Made by a program: the position numbers and the translations under genes
Part shown: positions 1-8,018 of the stretch, piece by piece
Layout: every line of letters starts with the position of its first letter
How positions within the stretch are numbered: the first letter of the stretch is position 1
Origin: Qipengyuania sp. HL-TH1
Lineage (GTDB): Bacteria > Pseudomonadota > Alphaproteobacteria > Sphingomonadales > Sphingomonadaceae
Assembly: GCF_036365825.1 (NCBI RefSeq)
Contig: NZ_CP142675.1
Coordinates: 868,001 to 932,000 of the forward strand
Direction: 5' to 3'
DNA: 64,000 nt
Notes under the pieces: model-generated
Told to the model about the DNA's origin: nothing
What the model saw: only the letters and a program-made list of their open reading frames with translations
The model's database searches: none

Positions 1-28
1 GGCGCACCGGATCACGCAAATCTGTATC

Positions 29-61
29 CTCCCATACCGCCGCGATGGGACGGCATGGGAG
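29..61. other. Inverted repeat downstream of yghU
   Basis: A 7-bp perfect inverted repeat (CTCCCAT at 29-35, ATGGGAG at 55-61) has a smaller GCCG/CGGC pair inside. It lies just past the end of the minus-strand yghU gene and could be its terminator or a processing hairpin, but no T-run follows on either strand. I see no gene in positions 1-90. Confidence 0.3.
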
Positions 62-90
62 GGGTTAAGTCAAGCCAAACGGGCGGCGGG

Positions 91-942
91 TCAGATTGCC
101 TTGCCGTCGAAATCGGCTGCCGAGTGGCGTTCGCGCAGCTGCGCGTCTTCATCGCCCCAGGTCTTGTTGACGATCCGGCCGCGGCGCGCCGCAGGACGTT
201 CGGCGATCTGCTTCACCCAGCGTTCGACATGGGTGTATTCGTGGATCGAGAGGAAGGTGCGCGCCTCGCCGTAAATATTGCCGAGAACGAAGGGCGACAG
301 CCAGGGCCAGGTGGCCATATCGGCGATCGTGTAGTCCTTGCCGCCGAGGAATTCGCTTTGCGCCAGTCGCTGGTCGGTGACGTCGAACAGGCGCTTGGTT
401 TCCATCGCATAGCGGTTGATCGGATATTCGAACTTTTCAGGTGCATAGGCATAGAAATGACCGAACCCGCCGCCGATGAAGGGCGCACTGCCGACTTGCC
501 AGAACAGCCAGCTAAGTACTTCGGCGCGGGTATGATCGGTGGGCAGGAAGGCTCCGAACTTTTCGGCCAGATGCATCAGGATCGCGCCGCTCTCGAAGAT
601 GCGAACGGGCTCAGGCCCGCTACGGTCGAGCAGGGTCGGGATCTTGGAATTGGGATTGAGGTCGACGAAGCCCGAGCCGAACTGGTCGCCTTCGCCGATA
701 TTGACCGTCCAGGCATCGTATTCGGCGCCAGCATGTCCCGCCTCGAGCAATTCCTCGAACATCAGCGTTGCCTTAACCCCGTTGGGCGTGGCGAGCGAAT
801 AAAGCTGGAAGTCATGCTCGCCCACGGGCAGCTCGCGGTCCTCACGCGCACCCGCCGTAGGGCGGTTGATATTGGCGAAGCGGCCGCCGTTTTCGGAATC
901 GTGGGTCCAAACTTCGGGCGGCGTATAGATGGAATCGGCCAA
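91..942 (-). CDS. yghU: Nu-class glutathione S-transferase / disulfide-bond oxidoreductase (YghU-like)
   Basis: A 283-aa cytosolic protein, close in length to E. coli YghU (about 288 aa). The N-terminal region (about residues 1-45) is the extension typical of Nu-class GSTs. The thioredoxin fold begins at LYSLATPNGVK, with the TPN signature at residues 52-54, followed by the cis-Pro motif in NPNSKIPTLLD and the substrate-binding ESGAILMHLAEK segment. The all-helical C-terminal domain contains IADMATWPWLSPF. Family members bind glutathione without a catalytic Tyr/Ser/Cys and reduce disulfides or organic peroxides; that role is inferred here. It is divergent from topoisomerase IB, with a shared intergenic region of about 93 bp. 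Assignment to the family is firm; the physiological substrate is unknown. Confidence 0.9.
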   Translation of the reverse strand: MADSIYTPPEVWTHDSENGGRFANINRPTAGAREDRELPVGEHDFQLYSLATPNGVKATLMFEELLEAGHAGAEYDAWTVNIGEGDQFGSGFVDLNPNSKIPTLLDRSGPEPVRIFESGAILMHLAEKFGAFLPTDHTRAEVLSWLFWQVGSAPFIGGGFGHFYAYAPEKFEYPINRYAMETKRLFDVTDQRLAQSEFLGGKDYTIADMATWPWLSPFVLGNIYGEARTFLSIHEYTHVERWVKQIAERPAARRGRIVNKTWGDEDAQLRERHSAADFDGKAI

Positions 943-1035
943 GATCGTTCTCCTCAGGCGGATGGGCTAAAACAGCCTTCCATTCGTCGCAAGGTGGGGA
1001 ACCGTGACCGGCGTCCCACGGTTCTTCCCTTCGCC

Positions 1036-2037
1036 ATGACGAAGCTCATCTATGTCGACGACGACCTGCCCGGAATCACTCGCAAGGGGGCGGGCAGGGG
1101 ATGGGCCTATTATGACCCCGAGGGAAAGCTGCTGACCGATGCAGCGGAGAAGCGCAGGCTCAATGCGGTTGCGCTTCCGCCCGCTTATACCGATGCCTGG
1201 TTCTGCCCCGCGCCCAACGGCCATATCCTCGCCACCGGGATCGATGCCAAGGGGCGCAAGCAATATCGCTACCATCCCGAATTCCGCGCGGCGCGCGAAG
1301 GCGAGAAGTTCGACAGCTGTGTCACCTTTGGCAGCCTCTTGCCGCTGGTGCGCAAGCGGGTCGAGGCGGATTTGCGCGGTCACAAGCTGACGCGTGAACG
1401 CGCGATCGCCAGTGTCGTTCGCCTGCTCGACCTCGGCGCGGTGCGCGTCGGAAACGAAGGCTACGCCAAGGCCAACAAGAGTTTCGGTGCCACCACCTTG
1501 CGCCAGCGCCACGCCGAACTGACCGGCAAGGTGCTGCGCCTGCGGTACAAGGGCAAGGCGGGCAAGCTGCGCGAAGTGACGCTGTCCGATGGTAGCTTGG
1601 CGCGCATGGTGCGCAAAATGCAGGACCTGCCGGGGCAGCACCTGTTCAAATATACCGACGATGAAGGCGATCTACACACGGTCGGGTCGAGCGATGTGAA
1701 CGACTATCTGCGCGAGACCATGGGGCAGGACTTCACCGCCAAGAATTTCCGCACCTGGCATGCCAGCGTAAAGGCGCTGTCATGCCTTCGTGACGGCGAA
1801 GGCGCGATGCCGATGAAGGCGCTGCTCGAATGCGTCGCCGATCATCTCGGCAATACGCCCGCGGTGACCCGCAAGAGCTATATCCACCCGGCGGTGTTCG
1901 AACTGCTCGAGGATCAGGAAAGCTGGCGCGCGCAATTGCGCCTGCCGCGCGCCACGCGCTGGCTGACCCGCGAAGAACGCGGGCTTATCAACCTGTTGCA
2001 GGAAAGTCCGAGCGCGCAGGAATTGCTCGCCGCGTAG
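1036..2037 (+). CDS. DNA topoisomerase IB (poxvirus type)
   Basis: A 333-aa type IB topoisomerase that relaxes supercoils through a 3'-phosphotyrosyl intermediate. The start was set at ATG 1036 (MTKLIYVDDDLPGITRKGAG); the open frame continues upstream to position 55, but that part is only antisense to yghU. The N-terminal domain contains GRGWAYYD and DAWFCPAPNGHILATG. The catalytic domain contains LLDLGAVRVGNEGYAKANKS (conserved Arg), the RLRYKGKAGK lysine region, FRTWHAS, and the nucleophile Tyr282 in KSYIHP. Length and motif order match the small bacterial TopIB family. It stands alone, with no ku/ligD genes nearby. The annotation is secure; the start is well supported by homology to the family N-terminus. 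Confidence 0.9.
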   Translation: MTKLIYVDDDLPGITRKGAGRGWAYYDPEGKLLTDAAEKRRLNAVALPPAYTDAWFCPAPNGHILATGIDAKGRKQYRYHPEFRAAREGEKFDSCVTFGSLLPLVRKRVEADLRGHKLTRERAIASVVRLLDLGAVRVGNEGYAKANKSFGATTLRQRHAELTGKVLRLRYKGKAGKLREVTLSDGSLARMVRKMQDLPGQHLFKYTDDEGDLHTVGSSDVNDYLRETMGQDFTAKNFRTWHASVKALSCLRDGEGAMPMKALLECVADHLGNTPAVTRKSYIHPAVFELLEDQESWRAQLRLPRATRWLTREERGLINLLQESPSAQELLAA

Positions 2038-2174
2038 CGCGCAGACGCGAGAAGGGCTTCTGCTTTTCGGAAGTTTGCGATAGATGCAGGGTGCCGATGG
2101 TGCGGAGCCATCGCGCGTCCGCGCGTGCAACGGGGCAACGGCGGGCATCGGTTCTCCGCCGGAATGTCGTATCC

Positions 2175-3191
2175 ATGCACCGGCTCGCCAATTTCGATGT
2201 CAGTCGCCAATTCCTCAGCCCGCGCAGCAAGATTGCCGCCCAAGTGGTGTTCGGTGCCATGTGCGCTGCGGCCATGGTCGGCCTGCGTTCGCTGGTCGAC
2301 GTATGGGCGCCGGTCTCCGGGCCCTTCGCGCTGATCTATCCCACGATCCTGCTGGCGACGCTTTACGGACACTGGCGCGCGGGCGTGGTCGCCTTTACGA
2401 TTACCTTCTTCTGGGCGTGGTTCTTTATCCTGCCGCCGTCGCGTTCGTTCCTGTTCGCCGACCTTACCGATCCCGCACGCGTGGTCCTCAATGCCGCCTG
2501 CGCGCTGATCGTGCTCGTCTTCGCCGAGGCCTTTCGCCGTGCCGCGCATGCGACGATGGACGAAATCCGCGAGCGCGCCGACCGGCGACTGACATTGCTG
2601 GCCGAGCTCGAGCACCGCACGAAGAACAATTTCGCGCTGGTCGCCAGCATGCTCGAATTGCAGAAGCGCCGTATCCCGCAGCGCGAACTCCATGCCCCGC
2701 TCGACGACGCGGTGGGCCGCGTGCGGACCTTTGCCGATGCCTATTCGGCGCTGGCGCTGGAGCAGTCGGACAATCCCGATGTCGCGATGAAGCCCTATCT
2801 GGAATACCTTCTTGACCGGATCGAGGGATCGAGCCTGCCGCCATCGGTGCGGCTGTTCCGCGAAATCGACCAGGCGACGCTGACCCCCGACGAGGCGGTG
2901 GCGATCGGGCTCTATCTCAACGAAGCAGTCGCCAATGCGTGCAAATACGCCTTTCCCGATGACCGGACCGGCACGATCGCGGTCTTCTTCCACGTGCGCG
3001 GCGACACGTGGCGGTTCACTATCGAGGATGACGGTGTGGGCGCCGATGCCTTTACCGATCCGGGCGGCGGACTGGGCAGCCAATTGCTTGCCGCCTTTGC
3101 CGCCCAGGCCCAGGCAACGCATCATGCGGGGCCCGTGCTCAACGGCTTCCGCACCGAAATGCGCAAGGAAGACCAGTCCGAACTTGCGTAG
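2175..3191 (+). CDS. Membrane-anchored HWE/HisKA_2-family sensor histidine kinase (DUF4118 sensor)
   Basis: A 338-aa orphan sensor kinase. The first ~120 residues hold several hydrophobic segments (AAQVVFGAMCAAAMVG, FALIYPTILLATLYG, GVVAFTITFFWAWFFILPPS, AACALIVLVFAEAF), the pattern of the DUF4118 membrane sensor also seen in KdpD. A short linker leads to the HisKA_2 H-box LEHRTKNNFALVASML with the phospho-acceptor His147, then a HATPase_c domain with NEAVANACKYAFP (N-box) and EDDGVGAD (G1). This family donates phosphate in alphaproteobacterial general-stress or light signalling; no cognate response regulator, PhyR or anti-sigma gene is nearby, so the pathway is unknown. The start is ATG 2175; the frame stays open into the topoisomerase gene, so a longer form cannot be excluded. 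Confidence 0.85.
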   Translation: MHRLANFDVSRQFLSPRSKIAAQVVFGAMCAAAMVGLRSLVDVWAPVSGPFALIYPTILLATLYGHWRAGVVAFTITFFWAWFFILPPSRSFLFADLTDPARVVLNAACALIVLVFAEAFRRAAHATMDEIRERADRRLTLLAELEHRTKNNFALVASMLELQKRRIPQRELHAPLDDAVGRVRTFADAYSALALEQSDNPDVAMKPYLEYLLDRIEGSSLPPSVRLFREIDQATLTPDEAVAIGLYLNEAVANACKYAFPDDRTGTIAVFFHVRGDTWRFTIEDDGVGADAFTDPGGGLGSQLLAAFAAQAQATHHAGPVLNGFRTEMRKEDQSELA

Positions 3192-3219
3192 GGTAGCCTA
3201 AAAGGATACCTCGGCGGCC

Positions 3220-5541
3220 ATGCATTTGGCCGGCTTCAAGATACGCCAGTGGCGCGAAGCGCAGCGCCCTCCGCTCAGTGCGGAGGACTTCGGTGCGCGT
3301 TTCGGCGAGCCGCAGCCTTGGCCAAGCCGGACCGTCTATGGCTGGGAGGCGAAGGGCAAGATCGCGCGCGCCACCGTCCAGAAACGGCTGGCCGAACTGG
3401 GCATTTGCCAGCCGGCCGACTGGCTCGAACCGGCTCCTGCACCATCCGATCAGAAAGGTACCGCCCCCATGAGCGGAAGCGCGACGCATCCCTTCTACGA
3501 CATGCACACGCATGGCTTCGTCCGCCTCGCGACGAGTACGCCCAAGGTGCGCACAGCCGACATCGCCTATAATGCCGAGGGTATTCTCGAGACCGCGCAC
3601 AAGGCGCATGCGCAGCATGTCGACCTGTTGCTCTATCCCGAACTGGCGCTGTCTTCCTATACGATCGACGATTTGCATATGCAGCTCGCACTGCTCGATG
3701 CGGTCGAAGCGCAGGTCGAGACAATCATCGCCGCCTCGCGCGAACTAAGCTCGGTGCTGGTCTTCGGGGCACCGCTGCGCCGCAATGGCCGGATCTACAA
3801 TTGCGCCTTGGTCGTCGCGCGGGGCGAATTGCTCGGCGTGGTACCCAAGAGCTTCCTGCCCAACTATCGCGAGTATTACGAAAAGCGCTGGTTCGCGCAT
3901 GGCCGCGAATGCGTCGGCCTGACGATCCGCTGTGGCACCCGTGAGGTACCTTTCGGTACCGATCTGATCTTCGCCGCCAGCGATCTGCCGGGGTTCACCT
4001 TTGGCATCGAGATATGCGAGGATTTCTGGGCGCCCAATCCGCCCGGCACCATGGCCGCGCTGGCGGGGGCGACGATCCTGCTCAACCTCTCGGCATCGAA
4101 CATCGTCATCGGCAAGTCTGACGAACGCCATTTGCTCAGCCGCGCAAGCTCGAGCCGGTCGGTCTGCGCCTATGCCTATTCGGCCAGCGGGCATGGCGAA
4201 AGCACCACCGACCTCGCGTGGGACGGGCAGGGGATGATCTACGAGCTGGGCGATCTGATGGCCGAAAGCGTGCGCTTCGATCTCGCCCCCGAACTGTGCG
4301 TCACCGATATCGATACGCAGCGCATCCTGTCCGAACGAATGCGGATGCAGACCTTCAACGATGCCGCCGAGGCCGCCGGGCGGCCCGAGGACTGGTACCG
4401 GCGGATCGCGTTCGAGCGCGCGGCGCCGCGCGCCGATATCGGCCTCAACCGCCCGATCCGGCGGTTCCCCTTCGTGCCCAACCGCGCGGACAAGCTCGAC
4501 GAGGACTGCTACGAGGCGTTCAACATCCAGGTCGATGCGCTCATGCGGCGGATCCAGGCAACCCGGCCGAAAAGCCTGACCATCGGTATTTCGGGCGGGC
4601 TCGACAGCACGCATGCGCTGATCGTCGCAGCCAAGGCGATGGACCGGCTGGGGCGTCCGCGCAGCGATATCCGCGGCTATACCTTGCCCGGCTTCGCCAC
4701 CTCGGACGACACCAAGTCGAATGCCTGGCGGCTGATGGAGGCCTTCGGCATCACCGCCGAGGAGATCGACATCTCGCCCACCGCGCGGCTGATGCTCGAG
4801 AACATCGGTCATGCCTTCGCCGATGGCGAACCGGTCTATGACACGACCTTCGAGAACGTTCAGGCGGGCTTGCGCACCGATTATCTCTTCCGCCTCGCCG
4901 GCCAGAATGGCGGCTGGGTCATCGGCACCGGCGACCTTAGCGAGCTCGCGCTGGGGTGGTGTACCTACGGCGTGGGCGACCAGATGAGCCATTACGCGGT
5001 CAATTCGGGCGTGCCCAAGACGCTGATCCAGTACCTCATTCGCTGGACCACGCAGACCGCGCAATTCGATGCGGGCGTCGACGCCGTGCTGACCGATATC
5101 CTTGCCACCGAAATCAGCCCCGAGCTGGTTCCCGCGGGCGAGGACGGTGTGATCCAAAGCACCGAATCGATCATCGGCCCCTACGAACTCAACGACTTCT
5201 TCCTCCACCACATCATCCGCTGGGGGCAGAAGCCCAGCCATGTCGCCTTCCTTGCGTGGCATGCCTGGAAGCAGGCGGACGCGGGACTGTGGCCGATCGA
5301 CTTCCCCGAAAAGGCGAAGAACGAATACGAGCTCGCCACGATCGCGGCCTGGCTGGAGAAGTTTCTCAAGCGCTTCTTTGGGTACAGCCAGTTCAAGCGC
5401 AGCGCCATTCCCAATGGGCCCAAGGTCAGCGCGGGCGGCGCGCTGAGCCCGCGGGGCGACTGGCGCGCGCCCAGCGATGCGGTGGCCGATACGTGGATCG
5501 CCGAACTCGCCGCGGCCCTCCCGCCGCTGGATGGTGACTGA
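3220..5541 (+). CDS. nadE: Glutamine-dependent NAD+ synthase with an HTH-like N-terminal extension
   Basis: It makes NAD+ from deamido-NAD+, ATP and glutamine-derived ammonia, the last step of NAD synthesis. The ordinary enzyme corresponds to 690 aa starting at ATG 3469 (MSGSATHPFYDMHTHGFVRL). It has an N-terminal nitrilase-type glutaminase (Glu in LLLYPELALSSY, Lys in GVVPKSFLPNY, nucleophile Cys in IEICEDFW, residue 266 of the long form), and a C-terminal synthetase with the P-loop SGGLDSTHA. The same frame is open without a stop from ATG 3220. It adds 83 residues that resemble an XRE-type helix-turn-helix (SAEDFGARFGE, SRTVYGWEAKGK, KRLAELGI). Both starts have a purine-rich ribosome site (AAAAGGA at 3200-3206; AAAGG about 10 nt before 3469). 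I give the full frame; the protein may equally start at 3469. Stop is 2 nt before the next gene. Confidence 0.85.
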   Translation: MHLAGFKIRQWREAQRPPLSAEDFGARFGEPQPWPSRTVYGWEAKGKIARATVQKRLAELGICQPADWLEPAPAPSDQKGTAPMSGSATHPFYDMHTHGFVRLATSTPKVRTADIAYNAEGILETAHKAHAQHVDLLLYPELALSSYTIDDLHMQLALLDAVEAQVETIIAASRELSSVLVFGAPLRRNGRIYNCALVVARGELLGVVPKSFLPNYREYYEKRWFAHGRECVGLTIRCGTREVPFGTDLIFAASDLPGFTFGIEICEDFWAPNPPGTMAALAGATILLNLSASNIVIGKSDERHLLSRASSSRSVCAYAYSASGHGESTTDLAWDGQGMIYELGDLMAESVRFDLAPELCVTDIDTQRILSERMRMQTFNDAAEAAGRPEDWYRRIAFERAAPRADIGLNRPIRRFPFVPNRADKLDEDCYEAFNIQVDALMRRIQATRPKSLTIGISGGLDSTHALIVAAKAMDRLGRPRSDIRGYTLPGFATSDDTKSNAWRLMEAFGITAEEIDISPTARLMLENIGHAFADGEPVYDTTFENVQAGLRTDYLFRLAGQNGGWVIGTGDLSELALGWCTYGVGDQMSHYAVNSGVPKTLIQYLIRWTTQTAQFDAGVDAVLTDILATEISPELVPAGEDGVIQSTESIIGPYELNDFFLHHIIRWGQKPSHVAFLAWHAWKQADAGLWPIDFPEKAKNEYELATIAAWLEKFLKRFFGYSQFKRSAIPNGPKVSAGGALSPRGDWRAPSDAVADTWIAELAAALPPLDGD

Positions 5542-5543
5542 CC

Positions 5544-6431
5544 ATGTCGGCGCGGGCCTTGCTGATAATGATGATGTGCAACATCGTCTGGGCACTCAAT
5601 ATCGTCGTCAGCAAGGTGGCGATCGTCGACCTAGCTTCGCCGCCGCTGTTCTATGCGCTGCTGCGGTCGCTGATCGTGGCGATCGTCCTCATCCCGCTGC
5701 TGCGTCCGCTTCCCGAGAATCTCGGGCGTGTGCTGCTCATCGGTCTGGCGATCAGCGGAGGGTCCTTTGCGCTGCTGTTCATGGGGCTGGTCACCGCAAG
5801 CCCCTCGGCTGCCGGGGTCGTCAGCCTGACCGGCGCGCCGATGACGGTGCTGTTCGCGATCCTGTTCCTGGGCGAGCGTATCCGCTGGCGCCGCGGGCTC
5901 GGGATCGGGCTGGCGTTCGGCGGTGTGCTGTTCGCCATGGCGGGCGAGAACCAGATGGAGACCAGCACCGGCCTGTTGCTGGTATTCATCTCTGCAGTCG
6001 TGGGCGCGCTCGGCACGGTCTTCGTCAAACGGCTCGACCTGTCATCGATCCGTTTGCAGGCATGGGCGGCGCTCGCCTCGGTCGCGGTGCTGTTGCCGCT
6101 GACCGCGGTGATGGAAAGCGGGCAGGTCGCATCGCTGGCCACCTCACCGTGGAAGCTGGCCGCGTGCCTGTTCTTCGCCGCAATCGTCGTGTCGGTCGGC
6201 GCGCATACCGCCTATTACCGGATGCTGCGCGAATACGATACCAATCTGATCGTGCCGCTGACGCTGTTCACGCCGATCTTGACCATCGTCTTCGGCGCAT
6301 GGCTGACGGGGGACGCGATTGGCGGGCGGCTGGTCGTTGGCGGCGGCATTGCGCTGGCCGGCGTCGCCATCATCGTGCTGCGGCCGAGCGAAACCTTCAC
6401 CCGCCGGTTCCTGGTCCGCCCGCGGTTCTGA
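5544..6431 (+). CDS. DMT-superfamily transporter (EamA domain)
   Basis: A 295-aa inner-membrane protein with about ten hydrophobic helices arranged as two EamA repeats. The first starts at MMCNIVWALNIVVSKVAI, the second around VFISAVVGALGTVFVKRL. The C-terminus is short and basic (SETFTRRFLVRPRF). Family members export amino acids, metabolites or drugs; the substrate cannot be read from the sequence. It begins 2 nt after the nadE stop, so it is probably co-transcribed with it. Its TGA directly abuts the stop codon of the convergent ilvE gene, leaving no room for a separate terminator. Confidence 0.85.
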   Translation: MSARALLIMMMCNIVWALNIVVSKVAIVDLASPPLFYALLRSLIVAIVLIPLLRPLPENLGRVLLIGLAISGGSFALLFMGLVTASPSAAGVVSLTGAPMTVLFAILFLGERIRWRRGLGIGLAFGGVLFAMAGENQMETSTGLLLVFISAVVGALGTVFVKRLDLSSIRLQAWAALASVAVLLPLTAVMESGQVASLATSPWKLAACLFFAAIVVSVGAHTAYYRMLREYDTNLIVPLTLFTPILTIVFGAWLTGDAIGGRLVVGGGIALAGVAIIVLRPSETFTRRFLVRPRF

Positions 6432-7514
6432 TCAGCCGAGCTTTACTGTCCAGCCATGGGTATCGGCGACGGCACCCTTCTGGATGGCGACCAGTTTCTC
6501 GCGGACCTTGTTGGTCATCTGGCCGGTACCTCCGCTGCCGATGGTGAACTCGCCATCGGGGCCAAGTACCGTGCCGACCGCGGTGACCACTGCGGCGGTG
6601 CCGCAGGCCATCGTCTCGAGCAGGCGACCCGTGGTGGCGTCCACGCGCCACTGGTCGATGCTGTAGGGCTCCTCGCGCACCTCCAGGCCTTCTTCGCGCA
6701 GCAACTGGATCAGGCTGTCGCGGGTGATACCAGGCAGGATCGTACCTGTCAGCGGCGGGGTGATCACGCTGCCGTCGTCGAACACGAAGAACAGGTTCAT
6801 CCCGCCCAGTTCCTCGACCCATTTCTTCTCGACCGCATCGAGGAAGACGACCTGGTCGCACCCATTCTCGATGCCTTCGGCCTGCGGGACCAGGCTGGCA
6901 GCGTAATTCCCGCCGGTCTTGGCCGCGCCGGTGCCGCCGGGCGCAGCACGCGTGTAATTGCGGCTGACCCAGATTTTCACCGATTGCGCGCCAGCCTTGA
7001 AATAGCCGCCGACGGGCGATGCGATCAGCACATATTTGTACTGCCGCGCGGGCCGCACGCCGAGAAAGGCTTCGGAGGCGAACATGAAGGGTCGCAGGTA
7101 AAGTGCGCCATCGGCAATCGTCGGCACCCAGTCGCGATCGCGGGTGACCAGCTGGCGGATCGATTCGAGAAACAGTTCTTCGGGCAGTTCGGGCATCGCC
7201 ATCCGCCGCGCGCTTTCATTGAAGCGGCGTGCGTTCTGCTCGGGCCGGAAGAGCGCAAGCGAGCCGTCTTCCTGCTTGTAGGCTTTCATGCCCTCGAAGA
7301 TTTCCTGCGCGTAATGCAGCACGGCCGCCGCCGGATCTAGGCTGATCGGCTCGCGCGCGCGCAGCGTCGCCTTGTACCACCCGCCCTTGTCGGCGTCGTA
7401 ATCGATCACAACCATGTGATCGGTGAACAGCTTGCCGAAACCGGGGTCGAGAAGCGCCTGCTGGCGTGTTTCGCCAGGGACGGGGGCGGGGTGGGGAAGA
7501 TGCTCGAAATCCAT
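6432..7514 (-). CDS. ilvE: Branched-chain amino acid aminotransferase
   Basis: A 360-aa PLP-dependent fold-type IV enzyme that interconverts Leu/Ile/Val and their 2-oxo acids using 2-oxoglutarate/glutamate. Landmarks are YAQEIFEGMKAYK near residues 68-80, RPFMFASEAFLGVRP (141-155), the catalytic Lys199 in GTGAAKTGGNYAAS, EELGGMNLFFVF, and the phosphate-binding TGTILPGITRDS. Length and motif set fit the longer (about 360-aa) BCAT subgroup rather than the 300-aa E. coli IlvE type. Start ATG 7514 gives MDFEHLPHPAPVPGETR. No other ilv gene is nearby. The about 500 bp upstream hold a short strongly translated ORF and several hairpins (annotated separately), which suggests leader-based regulation. 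Confidence 0.93.
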   Translation of the reverse strand: MDFEHLPHPAPVPGETRQQALLDPGFGKLFTDHMVVIDYDADKGGWYKATLRAREPISLDPAAAVLHYAQEIFEGMKAYKQEDGSLALFRPEQNARRFNESARRMAMPELPEELFLESIRQLVTRDRDWVPTIADGALYLRPFMFASEAFLGVRPARQYKYVLIASPVGGYFKAGAQSVKIWVSRNYTRAAPGGTGAAKTGGNYAASLVPQAEGIENGCDQVVFLDAVEKKWVEELGGMNLFFVFDDGSVITPPLTGTILPGITRDSLIQLLREEGLEVREEPYSIDQWRVDATTGRLLETMACGTAAVVTAVGTVLGPDGEFTIGSGGTGQMTNKVREKLVAIQKGAVADTHGWTVKLG

Positions 7515-7638
7515 GCAGCGCGGGTAATCGGAAGGCGCGCGCGAGGCAAGGATGAGTCTGATGGGCGTCTGTCACCGGCAAAAACCGATGGATGCGGCGA
7601 AGGCGGGAAACCGGTCCGGTTTGGACCTGGCACAATGA

Positions 7639-7703
7639 GAAGGGCAGCCCCACGCCCGTAGGTGGAACTGCCCTTCGCATGGTCAGCGGCGGGAAGTGCC
7701 GCT
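7639..7703 (-). promoter_or_regulatory. Two stem-loops in the ilvE leader
   Basis: Between the 18-codon ORF (ends 7728) and ilvE (starts 7514) the minus strand can form two hairpins. The first pairs AGCGGC with GCCGCT across 7685-7703 with a 7-nt loop. The second is a perfect 9-bp stem (arms 7639-7647 and 7668-7676) with an inner CCAC/GTGG helix. Read towards ilvE the second is followed by a T-containing but not continuous T-run (TTCTCATTGT), so it is at best a weak intrinsic terminator. A role as attenuator or mRNA-stability element is inferred. The rest of 7515-7638 shows further short self-complementary stretches but no gene. Confidence 0.4.
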
Positions 7704-7727
7704 CACGAAGCCTCTAAGGGTTTGGTT

Positions 7728-7784
7728 TTACCGATAGTGCTCCGCGCGGAAACTTGCCGACCTCTCTGCTGAACCATGAGACAT
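7728..7784 (-). CDS. 18-codon leader ORF with a perfect Shine-Dalgarno, upstream of ilvE
   Basis: It encodes MSHGSAERSASFRAEHYR and ends in TAA. Its ATG (7784) lies 7 nt after AGGAGG, inside a 14-nt stretch fully complementary to the 3' end of 16S rRNA, so efficient initiation is expected. The peptide has no Ile, Leu or Val, which argues against a classical branched-chain attenuator. It has four Ser residues written with four different codons (TCT, TCA, TCG, AGT) and an AGG Arg, all uncommon in this GC-rich sequence. The frame extends upstream to 7964 but that part has no ribosome site. It may be a cis-acting leader peptide for ilvE or a small protein gene; I do not recognise the peptide. Confidence 0.5.
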   Translation of the reverse strand: MSHGSAERSASFRAEHYR

Positions 7785-7785
7785 C

Positions 7786-7799
7786 GGATCACCTCCTTT
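7786..7799 (-). promoter_or_regulatory. Full-length anti-16S Shine-Dalgarno (14 nt)
   Basis: On the minus strand AAAGGAGGTGATCC is the exact complement of the terminal 14 nt of bacterial 16S rRNA. Ordinary genes in this window use 4-6 nt such as GGAGA or AAGGA. It sits 1 nt before the ATG of the 18-codon ORF (core spacing 7 nt). Confidence 0.7.
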
Positions 7800-7817
7800 C
7801 GCGCTGTTTAGAGCCAA

Positions 7818-7903
7818 AGTACCCCGTCTCCGGGGAACAAGACCGCGTTTCGCCGCTGATCTTGTGGATATATTTGAGTCTTCCAGAGGGTTAAAACAAC
7901 CCT
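7818..7903 (-). promoter_or_regulatory. Upstream region of the ilvE leader: tetraloop hairpin and AT-rich inverted repeat
   Basis: On the minus strand a CCCCG-GAGA-CGGGG hairpin with a GNRA loop lies about 35 nt before the leader ORF. Further upstream AGGGTT-n5-AACCCT (7887-7903) forms an inverted repeat inside an AT-rich stretch (about 7860-7920). The AT-rich stretch is the most plausible promoter/operator region for the ilvE leader transcript. No consensus -35/-10 pair is clear enough to name. Positions 7904-8018 contain no further feature I can support. Confidence 0.35.
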
Positions 7904-8018
7904 TGTAAAAAAGTTTTCCCACGTCAGAATTGGCGTTTCTGGCTCGGATCGGTTTCCGGGCCATTTTTGTGCCTGCTCGCCGCGCTCATGCCGGAGGCGG
8001 CCGATCCTGCGACTCCGC

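Noticed and set aside
55..1035. Continuous open frame upstream of topoisomerase IB
   Set aside because: It runs antisense to the well-supported yghU gene and lacks family residues; the normal TopIB N-terminus begins at ATG 1036.
5477..6547. Long plus-strand frame overlapping the DMT transporter
   Set aside because: Arg/Gly-rich composition typical of an out-of-phase reading of the transporter gene, with no motifs.
7786..7799. Plus-strand GGATCACCTCCTTT resembling a 16S rRNA 3' end
   Set aside because: The preceding bases do not match the 16S terminus, and the string is explained as a Shine-Dalgarno on the minus strand.
7785..7964. Longer form of the leader ORF starting at 7964
   Set aside because: No ribosome site there, whereas ATG 7784 has a perfect one.
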